Shown here one piece after another: positions 48,130 through 56,394 of a DNA stretch of 64,000 bases (its first letter is position 1; every line of letters starts with the position of its first letter). This stretch comes from Asanoa ferruginea. GTDB taxonomy: Bacteria; Actinomycetota; Actinomycetes; Mycobacteriales; Micromonosporaceae. The position numbers and the translations under genes were made by a program. The stretch spans positions 744,001 to 808,000 of the forward strand of contig NZ_QUMQ01000001.1 in assembly GCF_003387075.1 (NCBI RefSeq). The letters run 5' to 3'. Below the pieces are notes generated by a model, which saw nothing but the letters and a program-made list of their open reading frames with translations, was not told the DNA's origin and did no database searches.

Positions 48130-49102
48130 GCGCGCGTTCCGGGCGCCGGGACACGGCCCGGAACTTGGCCGGCGGCATGCGGAAGCGGGCGACGAACGCC
48201 TGCCGGAGGGCCTCGGCCGAACCGAACCCGGATCGGGTGGCCACCTCGGGCATGGGCAGGTCGGTCGAGTCGAGTAGCCGCGCGGCGGCGTCGACTCTGG
48301 CGCAGCGGACGTAGCGGGCCGGCGGGTCGCCCAGCTCACGCAGGAACAGCCGGGTGAGGTGGCGGGGGCTGACGCCGACCGCGTCGGCCAGGCGGGCCGT
48401 GGACAGGTCGTCGGCCAGGTGGCTGAGGACGTGGTCGACGGCCCGGCGGACGGTGTCGTTGTCGGGGGCGGGCGGAGCGACGTACACACTCATCTGTGCC
48501 TGGTTTCCCGGTCTTTGCAGGTAGGTGACCAGGTCCCGGGCGACCTGCCGGGCCAGTTCGGGGCCGTGGTCCTCCTCGACGAACGCCAGCGTCAGGTCGA
48601 GGGCGCTGGTGACGCCCGCGGCAGTGGCCAGGCGGCCGTCGCGGATGAAGATCGGCTCGGAGTCGACGCAGACGTCGCGGTATCGGCGGGCCAGGCGCGG
48701 CGCGAAACGCCAGTGCGTGGTCGCGCGGCGGCCGTCGAGCAGGCCGGTGGCGGCGAGCACGCTCGCGCCCGTGCAGACCGACGCGACCCGGCGGCTCTCC
48801 TTGGCCAGGCGGCGCACGTGTGCGACGACCACCGTGTTGTCCGCCGCCTTCTCGTGGCCGAAGCCGCCGGAGACGATGAGCGTGTCGAGTGGGCCGGTCA
48901 GCCGCTCCAGGGCGTGTTCGGCGTGCACGACCAGGCCGCTGTCGCATCTGATCGGGCCGCCGCCGGGCGTCGCCAGCGCCACGCGATAGCCGGGGCTGAG
49001 TTGGCCGATCGCGTTGGCCAGCCCGAACGTCGACGTCACGCAGGCGATGTCGAGCAACTCGGCGCCCTCGTAGCCGACCATGACGACCTGGCGCGGGTTC
49101 AT
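48122..49102 (-). CDS. GlxA-type AraC regulator with DJ-1/PfpI domain
   Basis: A 326-residue regulator. The N-terminal DJ-1/PfpI-like domain (about 1-185) includes VCTGASVLAATGLLDGRRATTHW with the conserved cysteine. The C-terminal AraC domain (about 215-315) reads LSTARLADAVGVSPRHLTRLFLRELG and MPEVATRSGFGSAEALRQAFVARF. It is convergent with the polyol operon, so it need not control it. Confidence 0.93.
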   Translation of the reverse strand: MNPRQVVMVGYEGAELLDIACVTSTFGLANAIGQLSPGYRVALATPGGGPIRCDSGLVVHAEHALERLTGPLDTLIVSGGFGHEKAADNTVVVAHVRRLAKESRRVASVCTGASVLAATGLLDGRRATTHWRFAPRLARRYRDVCVDSEPIFIRDGRLATAAGVTSALDLTLAFVEEDHGPELARQVARDLVTYLQRPGNQAQMSVYVAPPAPDNDTVRRAVDHVLSHLADDLSTARLADAVGVSPRHLTRLFLRELGDPPARYVRCARVDAAARLLDSTDLPMPEVATRSGFGSAEALRQAFVARFRMPPAKFRAVSRRPERAPS

Positions 49103-49193
49103 ATCCCCGACCTTAGGCCGTCGATCCCAGGGATTCGGACCTGTCCATGGCCGCGCGTTCCGGCCGGGCGGCCTTCGCGGGCATCGTCGTCGT

Positions 49194-49715
49194 ATGACTT
49201 CTTGGGTTGCCCGACGCTGGCCGACGCTACTGGCGATCCCGCTGGTGCTGATCAGCTTGTACGACCTGAACGACGTGCGCGACCTGGCATTCCTGCTGGT
49301 CCTCTGCCCGCTCGCCTATCTCATGCCGGCTTCGTTCAACCGGCCCGGCATCACCTGGCCGGCGGTGCTCGTCGGCGCGTTCGCCGTCGGGCCGTTGCGA
49401 TTCCTGGACCTGAATCCGGCGTACGCGCTGCTGGTCGCGTCCCTGGTTTTTGTGGTCATCGGCACCGTGCGACGGGCGCCGGGCTTCGGCATCCAGGTGG
49501 TGGGCGCCGTGCTGTTCGCGGTGCTCGCGGTGATCGCGATCGAGGCCGGCTCGCGCGCCGTCGGCGGGGTGCTGGTCGCGATCGGGCTGCTCGCGCACGC
49601 CGGGTGGGACGCCTATCACCATCGGGTCGACCGGGTGGTGCCGCGCTCGTACGCCGAGTGGTGCTTCGTCGTTGACGTGATCCTCGGTGTGGTCGCGATC
49701 GTGCTGATCTTCTAA
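49194..49715 (+). CDS. Integral membrane protein, about five helices
   Basis: A 173-residue hydrophobic protein with segments at about residues 10-30, 35-50, 58-85, 90-130 and 155-172. It carries an HAGWDAYHHRVDRVVPRSYAEWC loop. Function unknown; homologues are probably restricted to actinobacteria. ATG 49194 is used because the frame upstream overlaps the divergent regulator. A strong hairpin follows the stop. Confidence 0.75.
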   Translation: MTSWVARRWPTLLAIPLVLISLYDLNDVRDLAFLLVLCPLAYLMPASFNRPGITWPAVLVGAFAVGPLRFLDLNPAYALLVASLVFVVIGTVRRAPGFGIQVVGAVLFAVLAVIAIEAGSRAVGGVLVAIGLLAHAGWDAYHHRVDRVVPRSYAEWCFVVDVILGVVAIVLIF

Positions 49716-49716
49716 A

Positions 49717-49756
49717 GCAATCAGGGGCGACGCGATCACGCGCCGCCCCTGATTGC
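49717..49756. terminator. Bidirectional terminator between convergent genes
   Basis: Perfect 13-bp arms at 49717-49729 and 49744-49756 enclose a 14-nt loop. The hairpin starts 1 nt after the membrane-protein stop and ends 6 nt before the ctaD stop, serving both. Confidence 0.85.
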
Positions 49757-49762
49757 CTTGCG

Positions 49763-51511
49763 TTACTTGCTGCTTTCGTTTGCTTCCTCGTAGCTGGCCC
49801 CGCCGTCGGACTCGCTGCTCAGCGGCTTGGCGCCGCCTTCCGGCGGGCCGGCGACCGACTGGCCGGCGGCGAGGTGCGGGAACTTCAGGTCGAACGCCGG
49901 CCGCTCGGAGCGGATCCGCGGCATCTTGTCGAAGTTGCGCAGCGGCGGCGGCGAGGAGGTCGCCCACTCCAGCGAGTTGCCGTAGCCCCACGGGTCGTCG
50001 GCCAGGGCCATCGGGCCGGCCTTGTAGGACTTCCAGATGTTGTAGAGGAACGGCAGCGTCGAGATGCCCAGGATGAAGGCGCCGATCGTGGAGATCTCGT
50101 TGAGCGTGGTGAAGCCGTCGCTCGGCCGGTAGTCGGCGTAACGCCGCGGCATGCCCTCCGCGCCCAGCCAGTGCTGCACCAGGAACGTGGTGTGGAAGCC
50201 GATGAACGTCAGCCAGAAGTGCACCTTGCCGAGGCGCTCGTCGAGCATCCGGCCGAACATCTTCGGGAACCAGAAGTAGATGCCCGAGTAGACCGCGAAC
50301 ACGATCGTGCCGAACAGCACGTAGTGGAAGTGCGCCACCACGAAGTAGGTGTCGGAGACGTGCAGGTCGATCGGCGGGCTGGCGAGCAGGACGCCGGTGA
50401 GGCCACCGAAGAGGAACGTCACCAGGAAGCCGATCGCGAACAGCATCGGCGTCTCGAAGCTCAACTGGCCGCGCCACATGGTGCCGATCCAGTTGAAGAA
50501 CTTCATGCCGGTGGGCACCGCGATCAGGAAGCTCAGGAAGCTGAAGAACGGCAGCAGCACCTGGCCGGTGGCGAACATGTGGTGGGCCCAGACGCTCATC
50601 GACAGCGCCGCGATCGCGATGGTCGCGCCGACCAGACCCTTGTAGCCGAAGACCGGCTTGCGGGAGAAGACCGGGATGACCTCGCTGATGATGCCGAAGA
50701 ACGGCAACGCGACGATATAGACCTCTGGATGGCCGAAGAACCAGAACAAATGCTGCCAGAGCATCGGTCCGCCGGTAGCCGCGTCGTAGACGTGTGCACC
50801 GAGGATGCGGTCGGCCGCGAGGGCGAACAGCGCCGCCGCCAGCAGCGGGAAGACCATGATGACCAGCAGGCTGGTGACCAGGATGTTCCAGGTGAAGATC
50901 GGCATCCGGAACATCGTCATGCCCGGGGCACGCAGCGTCAGGATCGTCGTGATCATGTTGACGCCACCGAGGATCGTGCCAAGACCCGAGATCGCCAGGC
51001 CGACGATCCACATGTTGGCGCCGACACCCGGCGTGTTCGTCACGTCGCTCAGCGGCGAGTAGGCGAACCACCCGAAGTCAGCGGCGCCGCCCGGGGTGAT
51101 GAACCCGGCGAGGGCGATCGTGCCGCCGAACAGGTAGAGCCAGTAGGCGAAGCTGTTGAGCCGCGGGAACGACACATCCGGCGCGCCGATCTGCAACGGC
51201 ACGACAAAGTTCGCGAAGGCGAACACGATCGGCGTCGCGAAGAACAGCAGCATGATCGTGCCGTGCATGGTGAACAGCTGGTTGTATTGCTCCGGCGACA
51301 GGAACTGCATCCCGGGGCGGGCGAGCTCGGCGCGCATCAGCAGCGCCATCAACCCACCGATAAGGAAGAACACGAAGCTCGTGACCATATACATGATCCC
51401 GATTTGCTTCGCGTCGGTCGTGCGCAGGATGCGCGCCAAGGCCGAGCCCTTAACCGGCTGGCGGACCGGCCAGGGCCGGGTCACGATCGGCTTCGGTGCA
51501 ACGGTGGTCAC
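49763..51511 (-). CDS. ctaD: Cytochrome c oxidase subunit I
   Basis: Catalytic subunit of the aa3-type terminal oxidase; 582 residues with about twelve transmembrane helices. Haem and copper ligands are visible in [27 protein letters not shown] (CuB His and the cross-linked Tyr), HHMFATG, and [10 protein letters not shown] (haem a/a3 histidines). GTG 51511 is chosen as GGAGG (51518-51522) is 6 nt upstream and it gives the start [17 protein letters not shown]; an ATG at 51526 overlaps the ribosome-binding site. No other oxidase subunit is adjacent. Confidence 0.95.
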   Translation of the reverse strand: MTTVAPKPIVTRPWPVRQPVKGSALARILRTTDAKQIGIMYMVTSFVFFLIGGLMALLMRAELARPGMQFLSPEQYNQLFTMHGTIMLLFFATPIVFAFANFVVPLQIGAPDVSFPRLNSFAYWLYLFGGTIALAGFITPGGAADFGWFAYSPLSDVTNTPGVGANMWIVGLAISGLGTILGGVNMITTILTLRAPGMTMFRMPIFTWNILVTSLLVIMVFPLLAAALFALAADRILGAHVYDAATGGPMLWQHLFWFFGHPEVYIVALPFFGIISEVIPVFSRKPVFGYKGLVGATIAIAALSMSVWAHHMFATGQVLLPFFSFLSFLIAVPTGMKFFNWIGTMWRGQLSFETPMLFAIGFLVTFLFGGLTGVLLASPPIDLHVSDTYFVVAHFHYVLFGTIVFAVYSGIYFWFPKMFGRMLDERLGKVHFWLTFIGFHTTFLVQHWLGAEGMPRRYADYRPSDGFTTLNEISTIGAFILGISTLPFLYNIWKSYKAGPMALADDPWGYGNSLEWATSSPPPLRNFDKMPRIRSERPAFDLKFPHLAAGQSVAGPPEGGAKPLSSESDGGASYEEANESSK

Positions 51512-51526
51512 CACAGGCCTCCGCAT

Positions 51527-52063
51527 CGTCTGTCTGTGTCGGAGGCAGAATAGTCCTCGCATCTCAGGGATCCCGCGCTGGGTGGTGAAAACCTCTCGGA
51601 GACCCCGCGCCGGTCGGTAGGGGTCGGCGCTCGGTTAGGACCGGGTGGGAGACGGCCTTGAATCGCTGATCACGCAGCGGGGGCAGAAGATCACAAACCA
51701 GATCCCTCGGGTACGTGGGGCGGCGTTTTTCGCGCCGTCGGCGCACGGCCTGGACGAGGCCGCCGCACGGTCATGACGAGGCGAAACGCGGTCTCGCTTG
51801 GGCATGGTTCGGGCGCCCGGCTGCGGTCGCGCGGTCGCGCGGCGCGCGGCGTGCGGCGCGCGGCGTGCGGCGTGCGGCGCGCGGCGCGCGGCGTGCGGCG
51901 TGCGGCGTGCGGCGTGCGGCGTGCGGCCAGGCCAAACACACACTCACGCAGTCGCGCCGCCGGGCCAGGCCGAACGGGGTCGCACCGCTAGCCGCCAACG
52001 CCAGGCCGTGCAGGTTCGCGGCGCCGCATGGTCGGCCGTAGCTGCGCCGGTAGCGGCGGGCGG
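51527..52063. other. 537-bp gene-free stretch upstream of ctaD
   Basis: I find no gene with natural composition here. The open frames on both strands are Arg/Ala/His-rich by-products of a 7-bp GC repeat. The part nearest ctaD (51527-51610) should carry its promoter and leader. The rest holds the repeat tract and the region just after the FAD-monooxygenase stop. Confidence 0.6.
51839..51922 (+). repeat. Twelve tandem copies of a 7-bp GCGGCGY unit
   Basis: Units GCGGCGT or GCGGCGC follow without interruption from 51839 to 51922, with degenerate units (GCGCGGTC type) just before. The tract is pure G/C plus T and out of codon phase for any gene. It is likely to vary in copy number. Confidence 0.9.
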
Positions 52064-53173
52064 TCAGGCCGGGTCGACGAGGAGCCGGTAATGCTCGCGG
52101 AAGATGCGGTCGCCGCGGCCGCGGAGGAGCGGATCGCGCAGAGCCGGCGTGACGTCGCGGGTGCGGTCGCGGTCACGGGTGCGGTCGAGAACCCACTTGG
52201 TGCGCGGGCGGCGGCGGCTCTCGTAGCGGCGGAGCGCCTCCGGCACCGAGCCCACCGCGGTCAGCGCGTCGGCCAGCACCACCGCGTCCTCCAGCGCCAT
52301 CGCGGCGCCCTCGGACAGGGTCGGTGACGTGGCGTGGGCGGCATCGCCGACGAGCACGGCCGGGCCGCGCGACCAACAGCCGATCTCGACCTCGTCGGTC
52401 AGGGCGACCTGCACCTTGACCACCGCGTCGAGCACGTCGGGAGCGGGTGCGCCGAAGCCGCCGAAGACCTCGCGTAGCCGGGCCAGCGGGTCGGGTGGCG
52501 CACTGGTGCCCGGCTCGTCGGCGTAGAGGTAAAGGCGTCCGTCGCCCATCGGCATGACGATGAACGCGGAGCGCAGGCCGAGCATGGCGAGCCAGTCGAC
52601 GATCGGCGGGCCGCCGCTGACCACGCTTCGGTAGACCACCTGGCCGACCGGCCGGGCCGGGCCGCCGAGCGCCGCCAGGGCGCGGACCGCCGACTTGCGG
52701 CCGTCGGCACCGACCACCAGGTCGTAGGTCGCCATCGAGCCGTCACCGAACGTAGCCTCGGCAGTGCCGTCGGTTTGCAGGTCGAGGCGGGCCAGCGCGG
52801 TCTCGTAGCGGATCTCCCCGTCGAGCGAGGCGAGCAGCGCTTTTTGCAGGTCGGCTCTGGGCAATGCTCGACACTCGCCGACGCCGGACCAGAGCTTGCC
52901 GAGGTCGACCTCACACAGCTCGCTGCCGCGTTCGTCGAGGAAACGCTGCCGCTCGACCACGTCACCCAGCGCCCGGACCGACTCGTCGAGCCCCAGCTCA
53001 CGCAACGCCCGCGCGGCGTTGCCGGGCAGGAAGATGCCGGCGCCGGGCAGCATGCTCGCGGGCAGCTTCTCAATGACCTCGGGGCGGTAACCGGCCAGGC
53101 GGAGCGCCCTGGCAACGGCAAGTCCGGCGATGCCGGCCCCGACGACGAGGACGCGCAGCGTTGACGGGAGCAT
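52064..53173 (-). CDS. FAD-dependent monooxygenase (PHBH family)
   Basis: A 369-residue flavoprotein hydroxylase. The dinucleotide-binding motif VVGAGIAGLAVARALRLAG is near the N-terminus. The DG motif is in DLVVGADGRKSAVR (near residue 155), and the GD motif in VLVGDAAHATSPTLSEGAAMALEDAVVLADAL (near 280). The substrate is probably aromatic but cannot be assigned. It is divergent from the cellulase gene with a 146-bp gap. Confidence 0.92.
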   Translation of the reverse strand: MLPSTLRVLVVGAGIAGLAVARALRLAGYRPEVIEKLPASMLPGAGIFLPGNAARALRELGLDESVRALGDVVERQRFLDERGSELCEVDLGKLWSGVGECRALPRADLQKALLASLDGEIRYETALARLDLQTDGTAEATFGDGSMATYDLVVGADGRKSAVRALAALGGPARPVGQVVYRSVVSGGPPIVDWLAMLGLRSAFIVMPMGDGRLYLYADEPGTSAPPDPLARLREVFGGFGAPAPDVLDAVVKVQVALTDEVEIGCWSRGPAVLVGDAAHATSPTLSEGAAMALEDAVVLADALTAVGSVPEALRRYESRRRPRTKWVLDRTRDRDRTRDVTPALRDPLLRGRGDRIFREHYRLLVDPA

Positions 53174-53276
53174 GTGGACGGAGCCTCCGAGGTGGTCGAG
53201 GGGCCACGCACTGAAGCCAGAACATTACTCGGTGTCGGTGCCTCTATCCAGCGCCACAAACGTAGCCTAGTGTCGA

Positions 53277-53290
53277 TGGAAGCGCTCCCA
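53277..53290. promoter_or_regulatory. CebR/CelR-type operator before the cellulase gene
   Basis: TGGAAGCGCTCCCA matches the TGGGAGCGCTCCCA box recognised by LacI-family cellobiose regulators CebR/CelR in 13 of 14 positions. It lies 30 bp before the cellulase ATG. Confidence 0.85.
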
Positions 53291-53319
53291 TCTCCTCCCT
53301 CACCATCGGAAGGAGCAGC

Positions 53320-54702
53320 ATGCGCCGACTTGCCCGCGCCGTCGCGACCGCCGTCCTGGTCGTGTCCGGCACGCTCGTCGTTGCGTCGCCGGCCCACGCC
53401 GACACGCTGATCTGTGAGCCGTTCGGCTCGACCACCATCCAGGGCCGATACGTCGTGCAGAACAACCGCTGGGGCTCGAGCGCCCAGCAGTGCATCAACG
53501 TCACCGACGCCGGCTTCAGCATCACCACGCAGCAGGGTTCGGCGGCCACCAACGGGGCGCCGTTGTCCTACCCGTCGGTCTTCCTGGGCTGCCACTACAC
53601 CAACTGTTCGCCCGGCACGAACCTGCCGATCCAGGTCAGCCGCATCAGCAGCGCCACCTCGTCGATCAGCTACACCTACACGGGCGGCACTTACGACGCG
53701 GCGTATGACATCTGGCTCGACCCCACACCACGCACCGACGGGGTGAACCAGATGGAAATCATGATCTGGTTCAACCGCCAGGGCTCGATCCAGCCGATCG
53801 GCGGTGTGGTTGGCACCACTACCGTGGGCGGCCGGACCTGGCAGGTCTGGCAGGGCAGCAACGGGTCCAACAACGTCATCTCGTATGTCGCGCCCTCGGC
53901 GATCAGCTCCTGGAACTTCAGCGTGCTGGACTTCATCGCCGACGTGCGAACCCGCGGAGCGATCACCAACTCCTGGTATCTGACCAGCATCCAAGCCGGC
54001 TTCGAACCCTGGAGCGGCGGCGTCGGGCTCGGCGTAACCGCGTTCTCGGCCGCGGTGAACAGCGGCGGCACCGGCTCGGACACGCAGGCGCCATCGGTGC
54101 CCGGCCAACCGACCGCCGGCGCGGTCACCGCGTCGAGCGTCGCGCTCTCCTGGGCCGCCTCGACCGACAACGTCGGGGTGAGCGGGTATGACGTCTACCG
54201 CCAGCAGGGCAGCGGCACGGCCACCCTCGTCGGCAACACCGCCGGCACGTCGTTCACCGCGACCGGCTTGTCCGCCAGCACGGCCTACACCTTCTCGGTG
54301 CGGGCTCGCGACGCCGCCGGCAACGTCTCGGCGGCATCCCAGGGCCGGACCGTGACCACCGCCGGCTCCGGCGGTGGCGGCGGGGCCGGCTGCCAGGTGC
54401 GATATGTGTCGAATGCCTGGAACAACGGCTTCACCGCGGATGTGACGGTCACGAACACCGGCACGAGCGGCATCAACGGCTGGACGTTGACCTACAACCT
54501 CCCCGGCGGACAGGCCATCACCAATAGCTGGAACGCCACCGTGACGACCGCCGGCACGGCGGTCACCGCGCGCAACCTCGCGTGGAACGGAACGCTGGCC
54601 GCCGGCGCCAGCACCAGCTTCGGCTATCAGGGCACTCATGGTGGCGGCTACACCTCGCCTTCCGCATTCGCTCTCAACGGCTCGACCTGCACGGTCGGTT
54701 GA
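53320..54702 (+). CDS. Secreted GH12 endoglucanase with FnIII and CBM2 modules
   Basis: A 460-residue exported cellulase. The signal peptide ends near ASPAHA (residue 27). The GH12 domain (about 28-245) has the nucleophile Glu in QMEIMIWF and the acid/base Glu in AGFEPWSGG. A fibronectin type III module (about 265-345) with PSVPGQPTAGAVTASSVALSW follows, then a Gly linker and a CBM2 cellulose-binding module (about 358-460) with its paired cysteines and exposed tryptophans (NAWNNGFTADVTVTN, GWTLTYNLPGG). AAGGAG precedes ATG 53320. A CebR box indicates cellobiose induction. Confidence 0.94.
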   Translation: MRRLARAVATAVLVVSGTLVVASPAHADTLICEPFGSTTIQGRYVVQNNRWGSSAQQCINVTDAGFSITTQQGSAATNGAPLSYPSVFLGCHYTNCSPGTNLPIQVSRISSATSSISYTYTGGTYDAAYDIWLDPTPRTDGVNQMEIMIWFNRQGSIQPIGGVVGTTTVGGRTWQVWQGSNGSNNVISYVAPSAISSWNFSVLDFIADVRTRGAITNSWYLTSIQAGFEPWSGGVGLGVTAFSAAVNSGGTGSDTQAPSVPGQPTAGAVTASSVALSWAASTDNVGVSGYDVYRQQGSGTATLVGNTAGTSFTATGLSASTAYTFSVRARDAAGNVSAASQGRTVTTAGSGGGGGAGCQVRYVSNAWNNGFTADVTVTNTGTSGINGWTLTYNLPGGQAITNSWNATVTTAGTAVTARNLAWNGTLAAGASTSFGYQGTHGGGYTSPSAFALNGSTCTVG

Positions 54703-54713
54703 CCGACTGACCG

Positions 54714-54765
54714 GTCGCGGGTGGCCACCGCGGTGATCGTCACCGCGGTGATCGCCACCCGCGAC
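54714..54765 (+). terminator. Large hairpin terminator after the cellulase gene
   Basis: Outer arms of 12 bp (54714-54725 and 54754-54765) and inner arms of 11 bp (54726-54736 and 54740-54750) form a 52-nt hairpin with a 3-nt loop and a 3-nt bulge, starting 11 nt after the stop. Confidence 0.85.
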
Positions 54766-54861
54766 CAGCACAAACCACGTGCCCGGCGGCGACCTGGCTG
54801 ACAGGCCGCGACCGGTCAGGCCCCAGAAACGGCCGCGTGCCACGGCGAACCGTGCGCCGAG

Positions 54862-55278
54862 TTAGGCGGAGGCGGCATGGTAGGCCTCCGTCAGCCAGGC
54901 GCGGACTTGCTCATCAACCTGGGATGCACTCGTCAGCGCCACGACATTGGCTACGCGGTCGGCCGACGCGCGAAGGCTCCGGCGCACGCGCGGGTCGTCG
55001 ATCGCGCGCGGCAGCGTGAACCAGAGGTCGACGGCCCGCGCTCGCGGGCGGATCTCGGCCAGTGTGCGATCGGCCTTGAGGAAGATGCCCACCGAGACCG
55101 CGTCGGTGTGGACGGGGCCGAGGTCTTCAACGTGGGCGAGGATCGCGTCGAAGATCAGGCGCCATTCGGGCCGGTGGGGCGCGAACGTCTCGTCGACCGT
55201 GCCGGCGGGCACGCAGACGTGCGACTGGTTGGCCCGGCCGAACTCGCGTTCACAGGACGGACACGTCCACCTGGTCAT
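54862..55278 (-). CDS. DUF5655 domain protein with zinc-ribbon-like N-terminus
   Basis: A 138-residue protein. The N-terminus WTCPSCEREFGRANQSHVC has a CxxC...HxC pattern that could bind zinc. The rest (VGIFLKADRTLAEIRPRARAVDLWFTLPRAIDDPRV) matches DUF5655, thought to bind DNA or nucleic acid. It overlaps the end of the upstream dual-HTH regulator by 29 nt, so the two are cotranscribed. Confidence 0.85.
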   Translation of the reverse strand: MTRWTCPSCEREFGRANQSHVCVPAGTVDETFAPHRPEWRLIFDAILAHVEDLGPVHTDAVSVGIFLKADRTLAEIRPRARAVDLWFTLPRAIDDPRVRRSLRASADRVANVVALTSASQVDEQVRAWLTEAYHAASA

Positions 55279-56266
55279 CGCCGCTCACCTCCCGGCGGGC
55301 CAAGGCGACCGCGACGCCGTCGAGCATCAGGCGCAGGCCGGACTCGAACACCGCCTCGATGTCGTAGTCGAAGCCCTGCTCGGCCACATATCGCAGGCCC
55401 GCGAGGCGCTCCGGCCGCGAGTTCAGGACGGCCTCGATCTCGCCGCCGTGGGAATCGGCCCACTCGTCGTTGGTGACGCCGGTGTCTTCGCGGGCCTGCA
55501 ACTCCGCGTCGAGGCTGAGCGCGGTCGCTCGCACATGCCCGAACAGAGACAGGTGGATGTGCATCATCTCGTCGGCGTTGAACCCGAGCGCCCGCAGTGA
55601 GTCGAGACTCCACTCCGAATAGGACAGCAGATTGGGCAGGAACTGTGGACGGGTCAACGACAGCGATTCGGCGGCCCACGGGTGCGTGGCGAAGGAGCGC
55701 CACATGTGGCGAGCGGCTGTCTCGAGCCGGACCCGCCACTGCGGGGGCGGCTCGGCTGGCAACGGGTCGTCGCCGAACACCGCGTCGAGCATCGCCAGGA
55801 TGAGCTCGTCTTTGCCGGGCACGTGCCGGTAGAGGGACATCGTGGCGACGCCGAGGTCGGCCGCGACCCGGCGCATCGTGAGCATCGACAGGCCTTCGGC
55901 GTCGGCGATCGCGATCGCCGACCGGACTATCCGCTCGCGAGTGAGCTCGGTGTCTCCGGATCTGCGCAGCCGTGGGGTCGCCGAGCCGTGGAAGCCGCCC
56001 GCACGCGCGGAGATGCCGTGCTCAACCACCGTGTCGACACCGGGGCCGCTCCGCTCGATGACCACGCTCCCCGCGCCCGACCGGGTCTCCACGAGCCCGG
56101 CCTCGCGCAGCGTGTTGATCACTTTGGTCGCGGTCGCCATCGCCACGCCCCAGTCGCGGGTGATCTCCCGAGTCGACGGGATGCGATCGCCGGGACCAAG
56201 GTCGCCGCGCGCGATCCGCTCTCGGATCTCCGCCGCGATCCGCCGGTAGGGCGCTTCCTGGGCCAT
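55250..56266 (-). CDS. GntR-TetR fusion transcriptional regulator
   Basis: A 338-residue regulator with two DNA-binding domains. A GntR winged helix lies at residues about 5-72 (YRRIAAEIRERIARGDLGPGDRIPSTREITRDWGVAMATATKVINTLREAGLV). A TetR HTH lies at about 108-150 (RERIVRSAIAIADAEGLSMLTMRRVAADLGVATMSLYRHVPGKDEL), followed by a TetR_C ligand domain. AAAGGAGGTG precedes ATG 56266. It is divergent from an FAD monooxygenase and probably represses it through the palindromes in between. The arrangement resembles TetR control of tetracycline-inactivating oxidases. Confidence 0.9.
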   Translation of the reverse strand: MAQEAPYRRIAAEIRERIARGDLGPGDRIPSTREITRDWGVAMATATKVINTLREAGLVETRSGAGSVVIERSGPGVDTVVEHGISARAGGFHGSATPRLRRSGDTELTRERIVRSAIAIADAEGLSMLTMRRVAADLGVATMSLYRHVPGKDELILAMLDAVFGDDPLPAEPPPQWRVRLETAARHMWRSFATHPWAAESLSLTRPQFLPNLLSYSEWSLDSLRALGFNADEMMHIHLSLFGHVRATALSLDAELQAREDTGVTNDEWADSHGGEIEAVLNSRPERLAGLRYVAEQGFDYDIEAVFESGLRLMLDGVAVALARREVSGDDQVDVSVL

Positions 56267-56285
56267 CGCTGTCAACACCTCCTTT

Positions 56286-56295
56286 GCACTAGTGC
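56286..56295. promoter_or_regulatory. GCACTAGTGC palindrome (operator 1 of the dual-HTH regulator)
   Basis: A perfect 10-bp palindrome just upstream of the regulator's ribosome-binding site. A half copy, CTAGTGC, recurs at 56320-56326. Confidence 0.65.
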
Positions 56296-56330
56296 GGGAC
56301 GAGCGTAACACGAGCAAAGCTAGTGCGCTA

Positions 56331-56361
56331 TACAACGTACGCGTCTCTGATGTACGTTGTA
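56331..56361. promoter_or_regulatory. TACAACGTAC inverted repeat (operator 2 of the dual-HTH regulator)
   Basis: TACAACGTAC (56331-56340) and GTACGTTGTA (56352-56361) are perfect 10-bp arms around 11 nt. It lies 34 bp before the monooxygenase start, well placed to repress it. Both arms are followed by GCGTC on the plus strand. Confidence 0.75.
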
Positions 56362-56394
56362 CGCGTCCCACCGCACCCTGGAGGCACACACACC

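Noticed and set aside
49227-51071. 614-codon open frame on the minus strand, and a 559-codon plus-strand frame at 49874-51553
   Set aside because: Both lie over ctaD in other frames or strands; only the ctaD frame shows haem-ligand motifs and natural composition.
51635-52091. Overlapping open frames of about 60-110 codons rich in Arg, Ala and His
   Set aside because: They are translations of the 7-bp tandem repeat and occur in several frames at once on both strands.
52399-54843. 814-codon minus-strand open frame across the cellulase gene
   Set aside because: It spans a cellulase, an intergenic operator and part of the FAD gene in the wrong frame; GC-bias artefact.
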